This document shows positions 1-6,499 of a stretch of DNA of 13,093 bases, piece after piece. The position numbers and the translations under genes were made by a program. The stretch spans positions 1-13,093 of the forward strand of contig JASHXW010000061.1 of assembly GCA_030043395.1 (NCBI GenBank), in the 5' to 3' direction. Source of the DNA: Streptosporangiaceae bacterium (GTDB taxonomy: Bacteria; Actinomycetota; Actinomycetes; Streptosporangiales; Streptosporangiaceae). Positions within the stretch are counted from its first letter, which is position 1, and the number at the start of each line of letters is the position of its first letter. The notes under the pieces are model-generated. The model was not told the origin of the DNA. It made no database searches and was given only the letters and a program-made list of their open reading frames with translations.

Positions 1-762
1 GGCTCTGGCCCGCTGGCGCTCAGCCCCGGCGAGTCCGGCGTTCTCAGGCTGACGGTGGCTTGCGGCATCAGCCCGGCGTCCGGGACCGTGCTGCTCGACG
101 TGCCACCTGCCCTGACGCTCCTCACGGCCCGGCACACCGGTCCGGCCGGCTCCGGGCAGGAGCCGGGGCCGGACTGGCCCGGCGAGGATGAGCGCCCTGG
201 CAGTGCCGAACTGCACTATCACCTGCCCGCATCAGGCTTCGCGGCATGGGAGCTTGTCGTCCAGGCCTCTCCGGAGGCGACCGCGGGCCGGCAGTACGTC
301 GCAGCGCGGATCATCGACCAGGCGGGCCAGTTGCTCGAGGACGCCGCGGTCGTGTCGATCGGCGAGGTCTCCGCGCCAGCAGGACCCCAGCTAGCCAGGC
401 TGGTTCCGGCCCGCGAAGCCGCCGAGCACGCCGAGGAGGCCGAAGCCCGGCTGACCCTGGTCTCGGCGAATCTGGAGCTGCGGCCTGGCGGGCACGGCCA
501 GGTCACGGTGCGGCTAGCCAACGGCACCGCTTCCGAGCTGCGCGGCGAGGCGCAGCTCGTCTCGCCGCATGGCAGCTGGGCGGCAGTGCCGCAGTGGACG
601 ACGGGCTGGCGGGCCACGGCGGGCGGGACGACGACCGTGACCTTCGACGTCGGCGTTCCACGCGACGCGCGCCCCGGTCAGCGCTGGTGGGCGCTGGTCA
701 AGGTGATGTACTTCGGGCGGCTTCGGTACAGCGAACCAGTTTGGATTAGTGTCATCAGCTAA
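1..762 (+). CDS. C-terminal part of a large glycoside hydrolase-like protein (probably GH38 alpha-mannosidase type), 5' truncated by the window
   Basis: The frame is open from the first base to TAG/TAA-type termination at 760-762, so the gene starts upstream; the GTG at 55 is an internal Val. The visible 253 residues are beta-rich. A first sandwich-like segment covers about residues 1-115. A charged Ala/Glu linker covers about 125-160. A last segment, about 165-253, reads like a NEW3/NPCBM-associated domain (LELRPGGHGQVTVRL, then ALVKVMYFGRLRY near the end). From family knowledge, this ending resembles the tail of actinobacterial GH38-type alpha-mannosidases, which would trim terminal mannose from oligosaccharides. 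No catalytic domain is visible, so the enzyme class is an inference. The tail could instead belong to another large carbohydrate-active protein with a NEW3 domain. The next gene begins 61 bases downstream on the same strand. Confidence 0.6.
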   Translation, partial: GSGPLALSPGESGVLRLTVACGISPASGTVLLDVPPALTLLTARHTGPAGSGQEPGPDWPGEDERPGSAELHYHLPASGFAAWELVVQASPEATAGRQYVAARIIDQAGQLLEDAAVVSIGEVSAPAGPQLARLVPAREAAEHAEEAEARLTLVSANLELRPGGHGQVTVRLANGTASELRGEAQLVSPHGSWAAVPQWTTGWRATAGGTTTVTFDVGVPRDARPGQRWWALVKVMYFGRLRYSEPVWISVIS

Positions 763-823
763 CGAACTAGCGGATACTGTCCGAGTGGAGCTTAATATCC
801 AAGCAACGGTGTCCTGACGGTCC

Positions 824-3457
824 ATGATCACGGACGCCGCCCCGGTAGCAGGTAACGTCCCGGCCGAGCCCAACAGCTTCATCGGCCGCGAGCGTGACCT
901 GGCAGAGCTCGTCGCGATGCTTGATCGCGTGCGCGCCCTGACCTTGTGCGGCCCAGGCGGCATCGGCAAGACGAGACTCGCCCTGCGGCTGGCGACCGCG
1001 CTGGCGGCCAGCTACCCGGACGGTGTGTTCATCGCCCAGCTCGGCGAGGAAGACGTTGCCGACGTCGATGCCAGCGAGGCTGCCGACGGGCAGGCAGGCG
1101 CATCGGCCACCGGGATCGAGCGCGTGGTGCTAGTGGTGACCTCGGCCCTGCGACTGCGCCCCGAAGTCGGCCAGTCGCTGGCCGGCACGCTCACCGAGGC
1201 GCTGCGGTCGCGTCGGACCCTGCTGATCCTGGACACCTGCGAGCACCTCGTGCAGTCATGCGCCGAGCTGGTCTCGCGGCTGCTCGCCGACTGCCCTGGC
1301 CTCAGCGTGATCGCGACCAGCCGTGAGCCACTGCGGATCCGCGGCGAGGTGATCTGGCGGGTGCCGCCGCTCGGGCTACCGGAGGGAAATGCCCGGGGCG
1401 ACGCCCCGATGAGCCTGGACCAGGTCGCCGCCAGCGAAGCGGTGCGCCTCTTCGTGGACCGGGCGGCAGCGGTTCGCCCGGGCTTCGTGCTCGACGACTC
1501 GAACGCCGCGGCCGTGGCGAGCATCTGCCGGACGCTCGACGGGGTTCCGCTGGCCATCGAGCTGGCCGCCGCCCGAGTCCGGGCGCTATCCGCTGCGGAG
1601 ATCAGCTCCCGGCTGGCGGACAGGTTCGAGCTGCTGGCGCTCGGCGACCGGGCAGCCCCTGCCCGGCACCAGACGCTTCGCGCGACCGTGGAGTGGAGCT
1701 ACGAACTGCTGACACCGTCCGAGCGGCTGCTGCTGAGCAGGCTGTCGGTGTTCCACGGCTGGAGCCTGGAGATGGCCGAGCGGGTCTGCTCCGACGACGA
1801 GATCCCGTCGGCCGACGTCCTGCTCATCCTCACCGCGCTGATCGACAAGTCGCTGGTCAGCCTGGACGGCGATCTCGACGGCACCGCGCGATACCGGCTG
1901 CTCGACACCGTCAGGGAGATAGCGGCCGAGCAGGCGGTCGCGTCCGGGGAGATGGTGCGGCTGCGCACGGTGCACCGCAACAACACGCTCCGGCTCTCCG
2001 AGGAACTCTCCAGCCGGGCCTTCATGCGTGGCGATCCGCCCTGGCCCGAGCGCGTCGTGAATTACCGCAGGGCTCGCGCGGACCGGGCGAATGTCAACCT
2101 CGCCCTGGCCTGGTGCGTGCAACGCGGGGACGCGGAGGAGGGACTGCGGATCTGCTACGCGCTGGCCGGGGTGTACCTGGCGAGCGGCGAGGCCGCGGAG
2201 GGAACCGCATGGCTCGACCGGCTGCTGGCCATCGACGCTGACGTCGCGCCAGGGGTCCGTGCCCGCGCGATCGGGCTACGCGGAGAGCTGGCCCTGGAGG
2301 TGCAGGACTTCAACGCCGCGCGTGAATTCGCCCTCGCCTGCCTGGACCTCAGCCAGCACGTGCCCGACGGCCGGCCGGCGACCGCGCTTCGGCTGCTCGC
2401 GTTCGCCGACCTGGTGGCAGGGCGAGCGGAGGACGCGCTGGCAAAGGCCGACGCTGCAGCCGACGCGGCGCGAGCCATGGCAGACGAGTGGGAGGAGGGC
2501 ATGGCGCTCACCGCGCGGGCGGCAGTGATCGCAAGCCAGGGTCACCTTGCCGAGGCGGAGCTTGCCTACAAGGAAGCACTGGAGGTGCTGACCGGCAACA
2601 ACGGCTGGGGCGTGGCATACGTGCTGTACGGACTTGGCCAGATAGCCAAGAGCCGGGGTGACCTGGACGCCGCGCTGAGCTATTACGAGGAAGCGCTCGC
2701 CATCTACCGGCAGATCGACGCGAGGCCCGAGATGGTCAGGTGCCTGGCGGGGGTCGGCTGGATCTGGCTGTCGCGGGATGACCTGGCGGCGGCCCGGGTG
2801 GCGATGACCGAGAGCATGCGGCTGAGCCTGGCTACCGGGCACCGGCTAGCGATCGGGCGCGGTCTGCGCGCTCTTGCCAAGCTGGCTGCCGTGTCCGGTG
2901 AGCTGGCGCTGGCGGTCACTCTGTGCGGCGCGGCAATAGCAGAACTCGGAGTGGCCGCCGCATCACGGCCGGGGGTCGGTATCGGCGGGGTTGACGAGAT
3001 CCTGGACATCGCTCGCACGGGCCTGGAGCCGCAGGTGGTCGCCGAGCTGCTGGAGCACGGCAAGCAGCTGACCCCGTATCAGGCCGCCGACCTGGCGGCA
3101 CGGCCCGAGCCAGATCCGCTGCCTGGCGAAGGGGACGCGAGCGAAGAGCATGCGGCCGAGATGGGCTGGCCCGCTCACGCGACCGGGACGGGCAACGGCC
3201 TGGCTCCGGGCGGCGCCCAGAACGCGCAGAACGCCCAGAACGGCAGCCGTCCCCGCGCGAACCTGACCGGGCGAGAGCGGCAGATCATGACGTTGCTCGC
3301 GCGCGGACTGTCCAACCGCGCCATCGCCGAGGAGCTGTTCATCAGCGAGGCGACAGCCGCCAGGCACATCGCCAACATCTTCGGCAAGCTCGGCGTGCGG
3401 TCCCGCGCTCAGGTGATCTCCTGGATGGCCAGCAACTGGCCGGACGGCGAGGCTTAG
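824..3457 (+). CDS. Large LuxR-family transcriptional regulator with NB-ARC/AAA ATPase and TPR-like domains
   Basis: This 877-residue regulator has three parts. The N-terminal ATPase has Walker A GPGGIGKT (43-50), Walker B TLLILD with following acid (132-140), a TSRE sensor-like motif (165-168) and the LDGVPLAIELAAARVR motif (238-253) typical of NB-ARC/AfsR-type ATPases. The middle, about 400-760, is an Ala/Leu-rich helical region resembling TPR repeats, such as the helices around LDAALSYYEEALAIY. The C-terminus (813-877) is a LuxR/GerE helix-turn-helix starting NLTGRERQIM, with SNRAIAEELFISEATAARHI as its core. Such proteins are ATP-dependent cytoplasmic switches that bind DNA through the HTH. 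A low-complexity insertion (about 75-98, Asp/Ala-rich) lies between Walker A and Walker B. The linker before the HTH contains AQN three times. ATG 824 is the first possible start after an in-frame TGA at 815; no strong Shine-Dalgarno precedes it. The ligand and target genes are unknown. Confidence 0.93.
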   Translation: MITDAAPVAGNVPAEPNSFIGRERDLAELVAMLDRVRALTLCGPGGIGKTRLALRLATALAASYPDGVFIAQLGEEDVADVDASEAADGQAGASATGIERVVLVVTSALRLRPEVGQSLAGTLTEALRSRRTLLILDTCEHLVQSCAELVSRLLADCPGLSVIATSREPLRIRGEVIWRVPPLGLPEGNARGDAPMSLDQVAASEAVRLFVDRAAAVRPGFVLDDSNAAAVASICRTLDGVPLAIELAAARVRALSAAEISSRLADRFELLALGDRAAPARHQTLRATVEWSYELLTPSERLLLSRLSVFHGWSLEMAERVCSDDEIPSADVLLILTALIDKSLVSLDGDLDGTARYRLLDTVREIAAEQAVASGEMVRLRTVHRNNTLRLSEELSSRAFMRGDPPWPERVVNYRRARADRANVNLALAWCVQRGDAEEGLRICYALAGVYLASGEAAEGTAWLDRLLAIDADVAPGVRARAIGLRGELALEVQDFNAAREFALACLDLSQHVPDGRPATALRLLAFADLVAGRAEDALAKADAAADAARAMADEWEEGMALTARAAVIASQGHLAEAELAYKEALEVLTGNNGWGVAYVLYGLGQIAKSRGDLDAALSYYEEALAIYRQIDARPEMVRCLAGVGWIWLSRDDLAAARVAMTESMRLSLATGHRLAIGRGLRALAKLAAVSGELALAVTLCGAAIAELGVAAASRPGVGIGGVDEILDIARTGLEPQVVAELLEHGKQLTPYQAADLAARPEPDPLPGEGDASEEHAAEMGWPAHATGTGNGLAPGGAQNAQNAQNGSRPRANLTGRERQIMTLLARGLSNRAIAEELFISEATAARHIANIFGKLGVRSRAQVISWMASNWPDGEA
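3215..3241 (+). repeat. Three tandem 9-bp units encoding AQN-AQN-AQN in the LuxR regulator linker
   Basis: Three in-frame copies of a GC(C/G)CAGAAC unit encode residues 798-806, directly before the HTH domain. The copies differ only at one wobble base. This looks like a short slippage expansion in a flexible interdomain linker. Confidence 0.8.
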
Positions 3458-3471
3458 CCGAGACGCGGATC

Positions 3472-3520
3472 GGCATGTACATCCCCGGCGTGTACATACC
3501 GAGCTGGCGATCTACATATC
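3472..3520 (+). promoter_or_regulatory. Three imperfect direct repeats with TGTACA cores between regulator and AMP-binding gene
   Basis: GGCATGTACATC begins at 3472, GGCGTGTACATA at 3487 and GGCGATCTACAT at 3506. The TGTACA cores at 3476 and 3491 are 15 bases apart and are themselves palindromic. The third core, TCTACA at 3511, is degenerate. The 149-base spacer is more AT-rich than its surroundings. The position, 87 bases upstream of the next start codon, suits operator or activator sites, plausibly for the adjacent LuxR ATPase. The binding protein is inference; the repeats are seen directly. Confidence 0.45.
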
Positions 3521-3591
3521 AAGCTGCATATTTCTGCCGATGTGCCGCGACCTGGTGATGTCTAGCGTGCTTGATGTTGGCTCCCCGTCGC

Positions 3592-3598
3592 GGAAGGG
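3592..3598 (+). promoter_or_regulatory. Shine-Dalgarno GGAAGGG deciding the ATG 3607 start
   Basis: GGAAGGG lies 8 bases upstream of ATG 3607. No comparable site precedes the more upstream in-frame TTG at 3571, so 3607 is preferred. Confidence 0.7.
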
Positions 3599-3606
3599 CA
3601 CATCCG

Positions 3607-4458
3607 ATGTCGCAGCTGGACGATCTTGTTACCGAGGTATCGGTGACGAGGCGGCTGATCTCGGTCTCGGCATTCGCCGACCGCGCCGGCCGCAGCGCCC
3701 TGGTCAGCTGCATTGCCCTTGCGGACCAGGCGCAGCCGGCGGCCTACAGCTACGCGAGCCTCGCCGCGGCCGTGCAGACGGCGGCGGCCGGGCTGTCATG
3801 GCGCGGCCTGCGGGCGCACGACGTGGTCGGGATCCTCGCTCCTGATGCTGTGACCTTCACGCTGGCTGTACACGCCGTCCGCGCGGCGGGAGGCGTTCCC
3901 TCGCCGGTGGACACCGCCCTCAGCGCCGCGCAGACCGCCAGCCAGCTCGGGCAAAGCGGTGCTCGCATGGTGATCACGGCACCGCCGCTGACCGACGTCG
4001 CCCTGGCCGCCGTCGACAGGTCGTGGGTGCGGCAGGTGTTCTCTTTCGCTGATGCGCCCGGCGCGACGCGCTTCAGCGACTTGCTCGGGCTTGACATGAT
4101 CCGGCCGTCCAGGGGCAGGCCGGATGATGTCGCCCTGCTGCCGTTCTCACCCGGCGGCGATGGCAAGATACGGCCGGCGCCTGTCAGCCATGACGAGCTG
4201 ATCCGCGAGGTCGACCGGGCCGATCAGCTCGCCGGGATCGCCGGCTGCGACGTCGTGCTGGCCACGCCGCCGCACGGCAACGGCCTTAGCTATGCCGCGT
4301 TGCTCGACTGTGCCCTGCTTCGTGGTGCCACCGTCGTGGCGGTACCGCAGCCGGACCTTGCCGTGACCGCCCGCGCCTACCACGGCACGGTCGCGCTCGT
4401 GCCGAGCGGCGCAGAGAAAGACATCCCAGACTCACTCCGGGCGGTGCCGATGGGCTAG
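3607..4458 (+). CDS. Half-length, motif-degenerate AMP-binding (acyl-CoA synthetase / 4CL-like) domain protein
   Basis: The 283 residues follow the N-terminal part of the ANL (acyl-CoA synthetase, NRPS adenylation, luciferase) superfamily. Segments YSYASLAAAVQTAAAGLSWRGLRAHDVVGILAPD (split here: YSYASLAAAV at 47-56, DVVGILAPD at 72-80), the AVRAAGGVPSPVD stretch (90-102) and the SQLGQSGARMVIT stretch (112-124) match the usual 4CL-like layout. The place of the Thr/Gly-rich phosphate-binding loop (YTSGTTGxPK in active enzymes) is held by LLPFSPGGDGKIRPAPVSH (177-195). It has lost the SGTTG core, though one Lys and the trailing Ser-His remain. The frame ends at TAG 4456-4458, before the A4-A10 motifs and the C-terminal lid. 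Family members are usually about 500 residues or longer. No continuation appears in the next 200 bases in any frame. It may be a non-catalytic acyl/AMP sensor or partner subunit, or a decayed gene; adenylation activity looks unlikely. Confidence 0.75.
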   Translation: MSQLDDLVTEVSVTRRLISVSAFADRAGRSALVSCIALADQAQPAAYSYASLAAAVQTAAAGLSWRGLRAHDVVGILAPDAVTFTLAVHAVRAAGGVPSPVDTALSAAQTASQLGQSGARMVITAPPLTDVALAAVDRSWVRQVFSFADAPGATRFSDLLGLDMIRPSRGRPDDVALLPFSPGGDGKIRPAPVSHDELIREVDRADQLAGIAGCDVVLATPPHGNGLSYAALLDCALLRGATVVAVPQPDLAVTARAYHGTVALVPSGAEKDIPDSLRAVPMG

Positions 4459-4472
4459 GTGGGGAGCACGCG

Positions 4473-4488
4473 TGCGGGCATGCCCGCA
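4473..4488. repeat. Perfect 16-bp palindrome TGCGGGCATGCCCGCA
   Basis: A perfect dyad lies 15 bases after the stop of the AMP-binding gene and 36 bases before the terminator-like hairpin. It could be a dimeric regulator site or a second small hairpin in the 3' UTR. No binding protein can be named. Confidence 0.5.
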
Positions 4489-4524
4489 GGTGTGGGGCCA
4501 GCCAGCGCTCCGGGGGGTGAGAGG

Positions 4525-4559
4525 GTTGCCCGCCGGCCACTACGTGGCCGGCGGGCAAC
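4525..4559 (+). terminator. Strong GC-rich hairpin, 16-bp perfect stem with TAC loop
   Basis: The arms 4525-4540 (GTTGCCCGCCGGCCAC) and 4544-4559 are exact reverse complements around a 3-base loop. The hairpin lies 66 bases after the AMP-binding gene and ahead of the next promoter region. There is no T-tract, only a short TTT at 4564-4566; actinomycete terminators often lack one. It probably ends the LuxR/AMP-binding unit. Confidence 0.7.
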
Positions 4560-4593
4560 TGCCTTTCCGGGCCGTCCATACCCAATTGCTACC

Positions 4594-4622
4594 TTGACGA
4601 CCTTGCTTTACTGTATTAATCT
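4594..4622 (+). promoter_or_regulatory. Candidate promoter for the Tat-exported hydrolase-like gene
   Basis: TTGACG at 4594-4599 matches a sigma-70 type -35. A 17-base spacer leads to TAATCT at 4617-4622, a weak -10, inside an AT-rich run (40% GC over 4601-4650). This is the only clearly AT-rich promoter-like stretch in the window. The exact -10 is uncertain because TATTAAT overlaps it with a shorter spacer. Confidence 0.4.
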
Positions 4623-4667
4623 CAAAAAGCTGTTGTTTCATGCTGAGCGCCAATAATGGCGGAGATA

Positions 4668-4676
4668 GGGGGAAGG
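4668..4676 (+). promoter_or_regulatory. Shine-Dalgarno GGGGGAAGG deciding the ATG 4683 start
   Basis: This purine run sits 6 bases before ATG 4683. The upstream in-frame ATG at 4656 has no such site, and starting there would place the ribosome-binding sequence inside the coding region. Confidence 0.65.
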
Positions 4677-4682
4677 TTCGAA

Positions 4683-5651
4683 ATGGCCACGGCTGATCTT
4701 CGGAGCATTCTCGAACAGGGACAGGACGAGACCGTCACGGGAATGTCCCGCCGCCATGCCATGGCCGCTGGCGGGCTCATCGTCGCTGGCGCCGCGGGCC
4801 TCGGGCCGGCCGCCTCGCCTTCTGCTTCTTCCTCGTCATCGCCGATCGGCGTCGTCTTCGGCGCCGACCGGAGCGGCTATCCGGGCTTTCACAGGGCCAC
4901 GCCGCTGGCGGTTGGCGCGCGGTGGTACTTCAACATCGAGAACCAGTTCCCGCCCGGAGACATCTGGCCACATGTCTTCCAGCACACGCACATGACGCTC
5001 TCACTTCGGCCGAATCCCCAGGAACTATTCGCCGGTAAATTTGATAAGCGGCTCGAGCACCTGATCGCTTCAGCGCCGGACTATTCCGAGCTGACTTTCT
5101 GGCACGAGAATACGTCCTATAACCCGCTCAAATACCCGTCTTATGTCAACAATCCGCACACCGCTAAGAGACTGCAGGAGTACGGGCACAGCCTTTGCAA
5201 GGGCTCCAAGGTCCTGTTCGGCGTGATCACGGTCGGGGAAGTAGTCGAGCAGATCGACTGGATAGCTCCGGGCCTGGACTGGTACGGCGACGACTTCTAT
5301 GAGTTTCCGCAGCTCCGCGGCCCGCACAACAGCTTCAGCAAGAGGAAGATCCTCGAGCGGCTAGCTCAGAACCATCATGCCTGGCGGAAAGTGACCGGCC
5401 TGGCCGCACCGCCGCTGCGAATTTGCGAGATCAACAGCCCTTATAACGCCCATCGCAGCGAGCTCTACAGCACCGTCGCGTACTGGCTGGCCCGGCATAA
5501 CGGCAACCGCATGCTGACCTACTGGAACGCTAAGGACGGCCTGGCCCAGGGTGGCCTCGACGGACCCTGGCCGCCCAGCCCGTCCGTCATCAAGACGCTT
5601 GTCGCGCTCGCGAAGAGGTATGACTGGAGGACCCTGCCAACCGGCACTTAG
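4683..5651 (+). CDS. Tat-exported protein resembling clan GH-A glycoside hydrolases (GH26-like TIM barrel)
   Basis: The 322-residue product starts with a long n-region and a twin-arginine signal: MSRRHAMAAGG (21-31), a hydrophobic Ala/Gly/Leu core (27-44) and a Ser-rich stretch (45-53). It should be exported folded through Tat. The mature part has features of a TIM-barrel hydrolase. SELTFWHENTSYNP (135-148) could supply the acid/base Glu142 at the end of strand 4. LDWYGDDFYEF (198-208) resembles the segment around strand 6. PPLRICEINSPY (243-254) could supply the nucleophile Glu249 at strand 7, followed by MLTYWNAKDG (277-286). This layout suggests a beta-mannanase/GH26-like or related plant-polysaccharide enzyme, but overall identity to a named family is not certain. 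Base composition is lower than in neighbouring genes (48% GC over 5101-5160), suggesting later acquisition. It has its own promoter-like region and is convergent with the next gene. A start at 4743 would also keep the signal. Confidence 0.7.
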   Translation: MATADLRSILEQGQDETVTGMSRRHAMAAGGLIVAGAAGLGPAASPSASSSSSPIGVVFGADRSGYPGFHRATPLAVGARWYFNIENQFPPGDIWPHVFQHTHMTLSLRPNPQELFAGKFDKRLEHLIASAPDYSELTFWHENTSYNPLKYPSYVNNPHTAKRLQEYGHSLCKGSKVLFGVITVGEVVEQIDWIAPGLDWYGDDFYEFPQLRGPHNSFSKRKILERLAQNHHAWRKVTGLAAPPLRICEINSPYNAHRSELYSTVAYWLARHNGNRMLTYWNAKDGLAQGGLDGPWPPSPSVIKTLVALAKRYDWRTLPTGT

Positions 5652-5695
5652 GCATGACGAAGGCAGGTGCCCGAGCCAGTCGCCGTCGGCAGGTT

Positions 5696-6001
5696 CTACC
5701 AGTCCCGCGGGCCGGTGCCGGTCCCACTGTCGCGGTCGTCGCCCGCAGGCCCGCTGTTACGGCTGCGGCGCAACCGGACCGACCCGCGTGACTGGCGCCA
5801 GATCACGAGGCCGGCAATCACAAGTACCAGCGCGATCACGATGTACGGGCCGAATGTATGGATATGCCACAGGTAGCGCAGCAACCGCCAGATCGCATGC
5901 CAGATGAACAGCCGGATGAGCCAATGCGCCAGCCCGCCGCCGCCAAGGGCCAGGTTGTGCCCCGTCGGCCAGGTCGCTAGGACGCGTCCACTCGCATGCA
6001 T
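5696..6001 (-). CDS. Small Trp/Arg-rich membrane protein of unknown function
   Basis: I do not recognise a named family. The 101-residue product has a Gly run (20-23), then LAHWLIRLFIWHAIWRLLRYLW (24-45, split by basic residues), which looks like an amphipathic or membrane-embedded helix rich in Trp and Arg. A clear transmembrane helix follows at about 51-68 (FGPYIVIALVLVIAGLVIW). The polar, basic and Gly/Asp-rich C-terminal tail (69-101) is probably cytoplasmic by the positive-inside rule. ATG 6001 was chosen over the upstream GTG 6043, which would add 14 residues with no better ribosome site. It follows the Lrp gene by 55 bases on the same strand and could be the last gene of that operon. 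Its stop lies 44 bases from the convergent hydrolase-like gene. Confidence 0.6.
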   Translation of the reverse strand: MHASGRVLATWPTGHNLALGGGGLAHWLIRLFIWHAIWRLLRYLWHIHTFGPYIVIALVLVIAGLVIWRQSRGSVRLRRSRNSGPAGDDRDSGTGTGPRDW

Positions 6002-6056
6002 GACACTGCCAGCTTGCCACCGCTCGCGGACTGCTCCAGCCACCGGCCGGGCCGGC

Positions 6057-6497
6057 CTAGATGTTCGGCGCGCGGCCCTCGAAGGGCGTGCTCAGCACGA
6101 TCGTCGTGCGCGTCGACACGCTGGCGGCCGCGCGAATTTCCTGCAGCAGGTCTTCCAGCGCGGCCGGGGATGCGACTCTGACCTTGAGTATGTAGTTCTC
6201 GTCCCCGGCGACGCTGTGGCACGCCTCGATGGCCCGCAAGTGAGCCAGGCGCTCGGGAGCGTCATCAGGCGCGGCCGGGTCGAACGGCTTGATCGAGATG
6301 AAGGCCGTGAGTGGCAAGCCGGCCTCCTGCGGGTCGATCATCGCGCGGTAGCCGCGGATGACGCCGCGCTCCTCCAGGCGCCTGACCCGCTGCTGGACGG
6401 CAGAAACCGACAGGCCGGTGTGCCGCGCGAGGTCGGTGAAGCTCAGCCGGCCGTCCTCGGACAGCAGCGCCAGGATCTTCCGGTTGATCTCCTCCAC
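6057..6497 (-). CDS. Lrp/AsnC family transcriptional regulator
   Basis: The 146-residue protein has the full two-domain layout. The N-terminal winged HTH begins EEINRKILALLSEDGRLSF, with recognition segment LSVSAVQQRVRRLEERGVI (29-47). The C-terminal RAM effector-binding domain covers about 65-140 and includes VAGDENYILKV (96-106), where the Gly-Asp-x-x-Tyr turn usually helps bind an amino acid. These proteins form octamers or dimers and switch operons in response to amino acids or related metabolites. The GTG start at 6497 lies 2 bases after the acyl-CoA dehydrogenase stop, behind a purine-rich stretch (GAGGCGGGACGG) in that gene's end. As the co-transcribed third gene it is the likely local regulator of the M24/acyl-CoA dehydrogenase unit, possibly autoregulatory; the ligand is unknown. 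Confidence 0.93.
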   Translation of the reverse strand: MEEINRKILALLSEDGRLSFTDLARHTGLSVSAVQQRVRRLEERGVIRGYRAMIDPQEAGLPLTAFISIKPFDPAAPDDAPERLAHLRAIEACHSVAGDENYILKVRVASPAALEDLLQEIRAAASVSTRTTIVLSTPFEGRAPNI

Positions 6498-6499
6498 GG

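Noticed and set aside
55..57. GTG as the start of the first gene
   Set aside because: The frame is open to base 1 with the same beta-rich character, so the gene begins outside the window.
793..798. TAATAT as a -10 element for the LuxR gene
   Set aside because: No matching -35 is found about 17 bases upstream, and the hexamer alone is too weak to call.
4459..4655. 65-codon plus-strand open frame after the AMP-binding gene
   Set aside because: It runs through the palindrome, the terminator hairpin and the promoter region. It has no ribosome site and no codon bias, and it does not continue the AMP-binding fold.
6041..6057. GGCCGG-G-CCGGCC run near the Lrp stop as a terminator
   Set aside because: A one-base centre cannot form a hairpin loop, and such runs are expected in this base composition.
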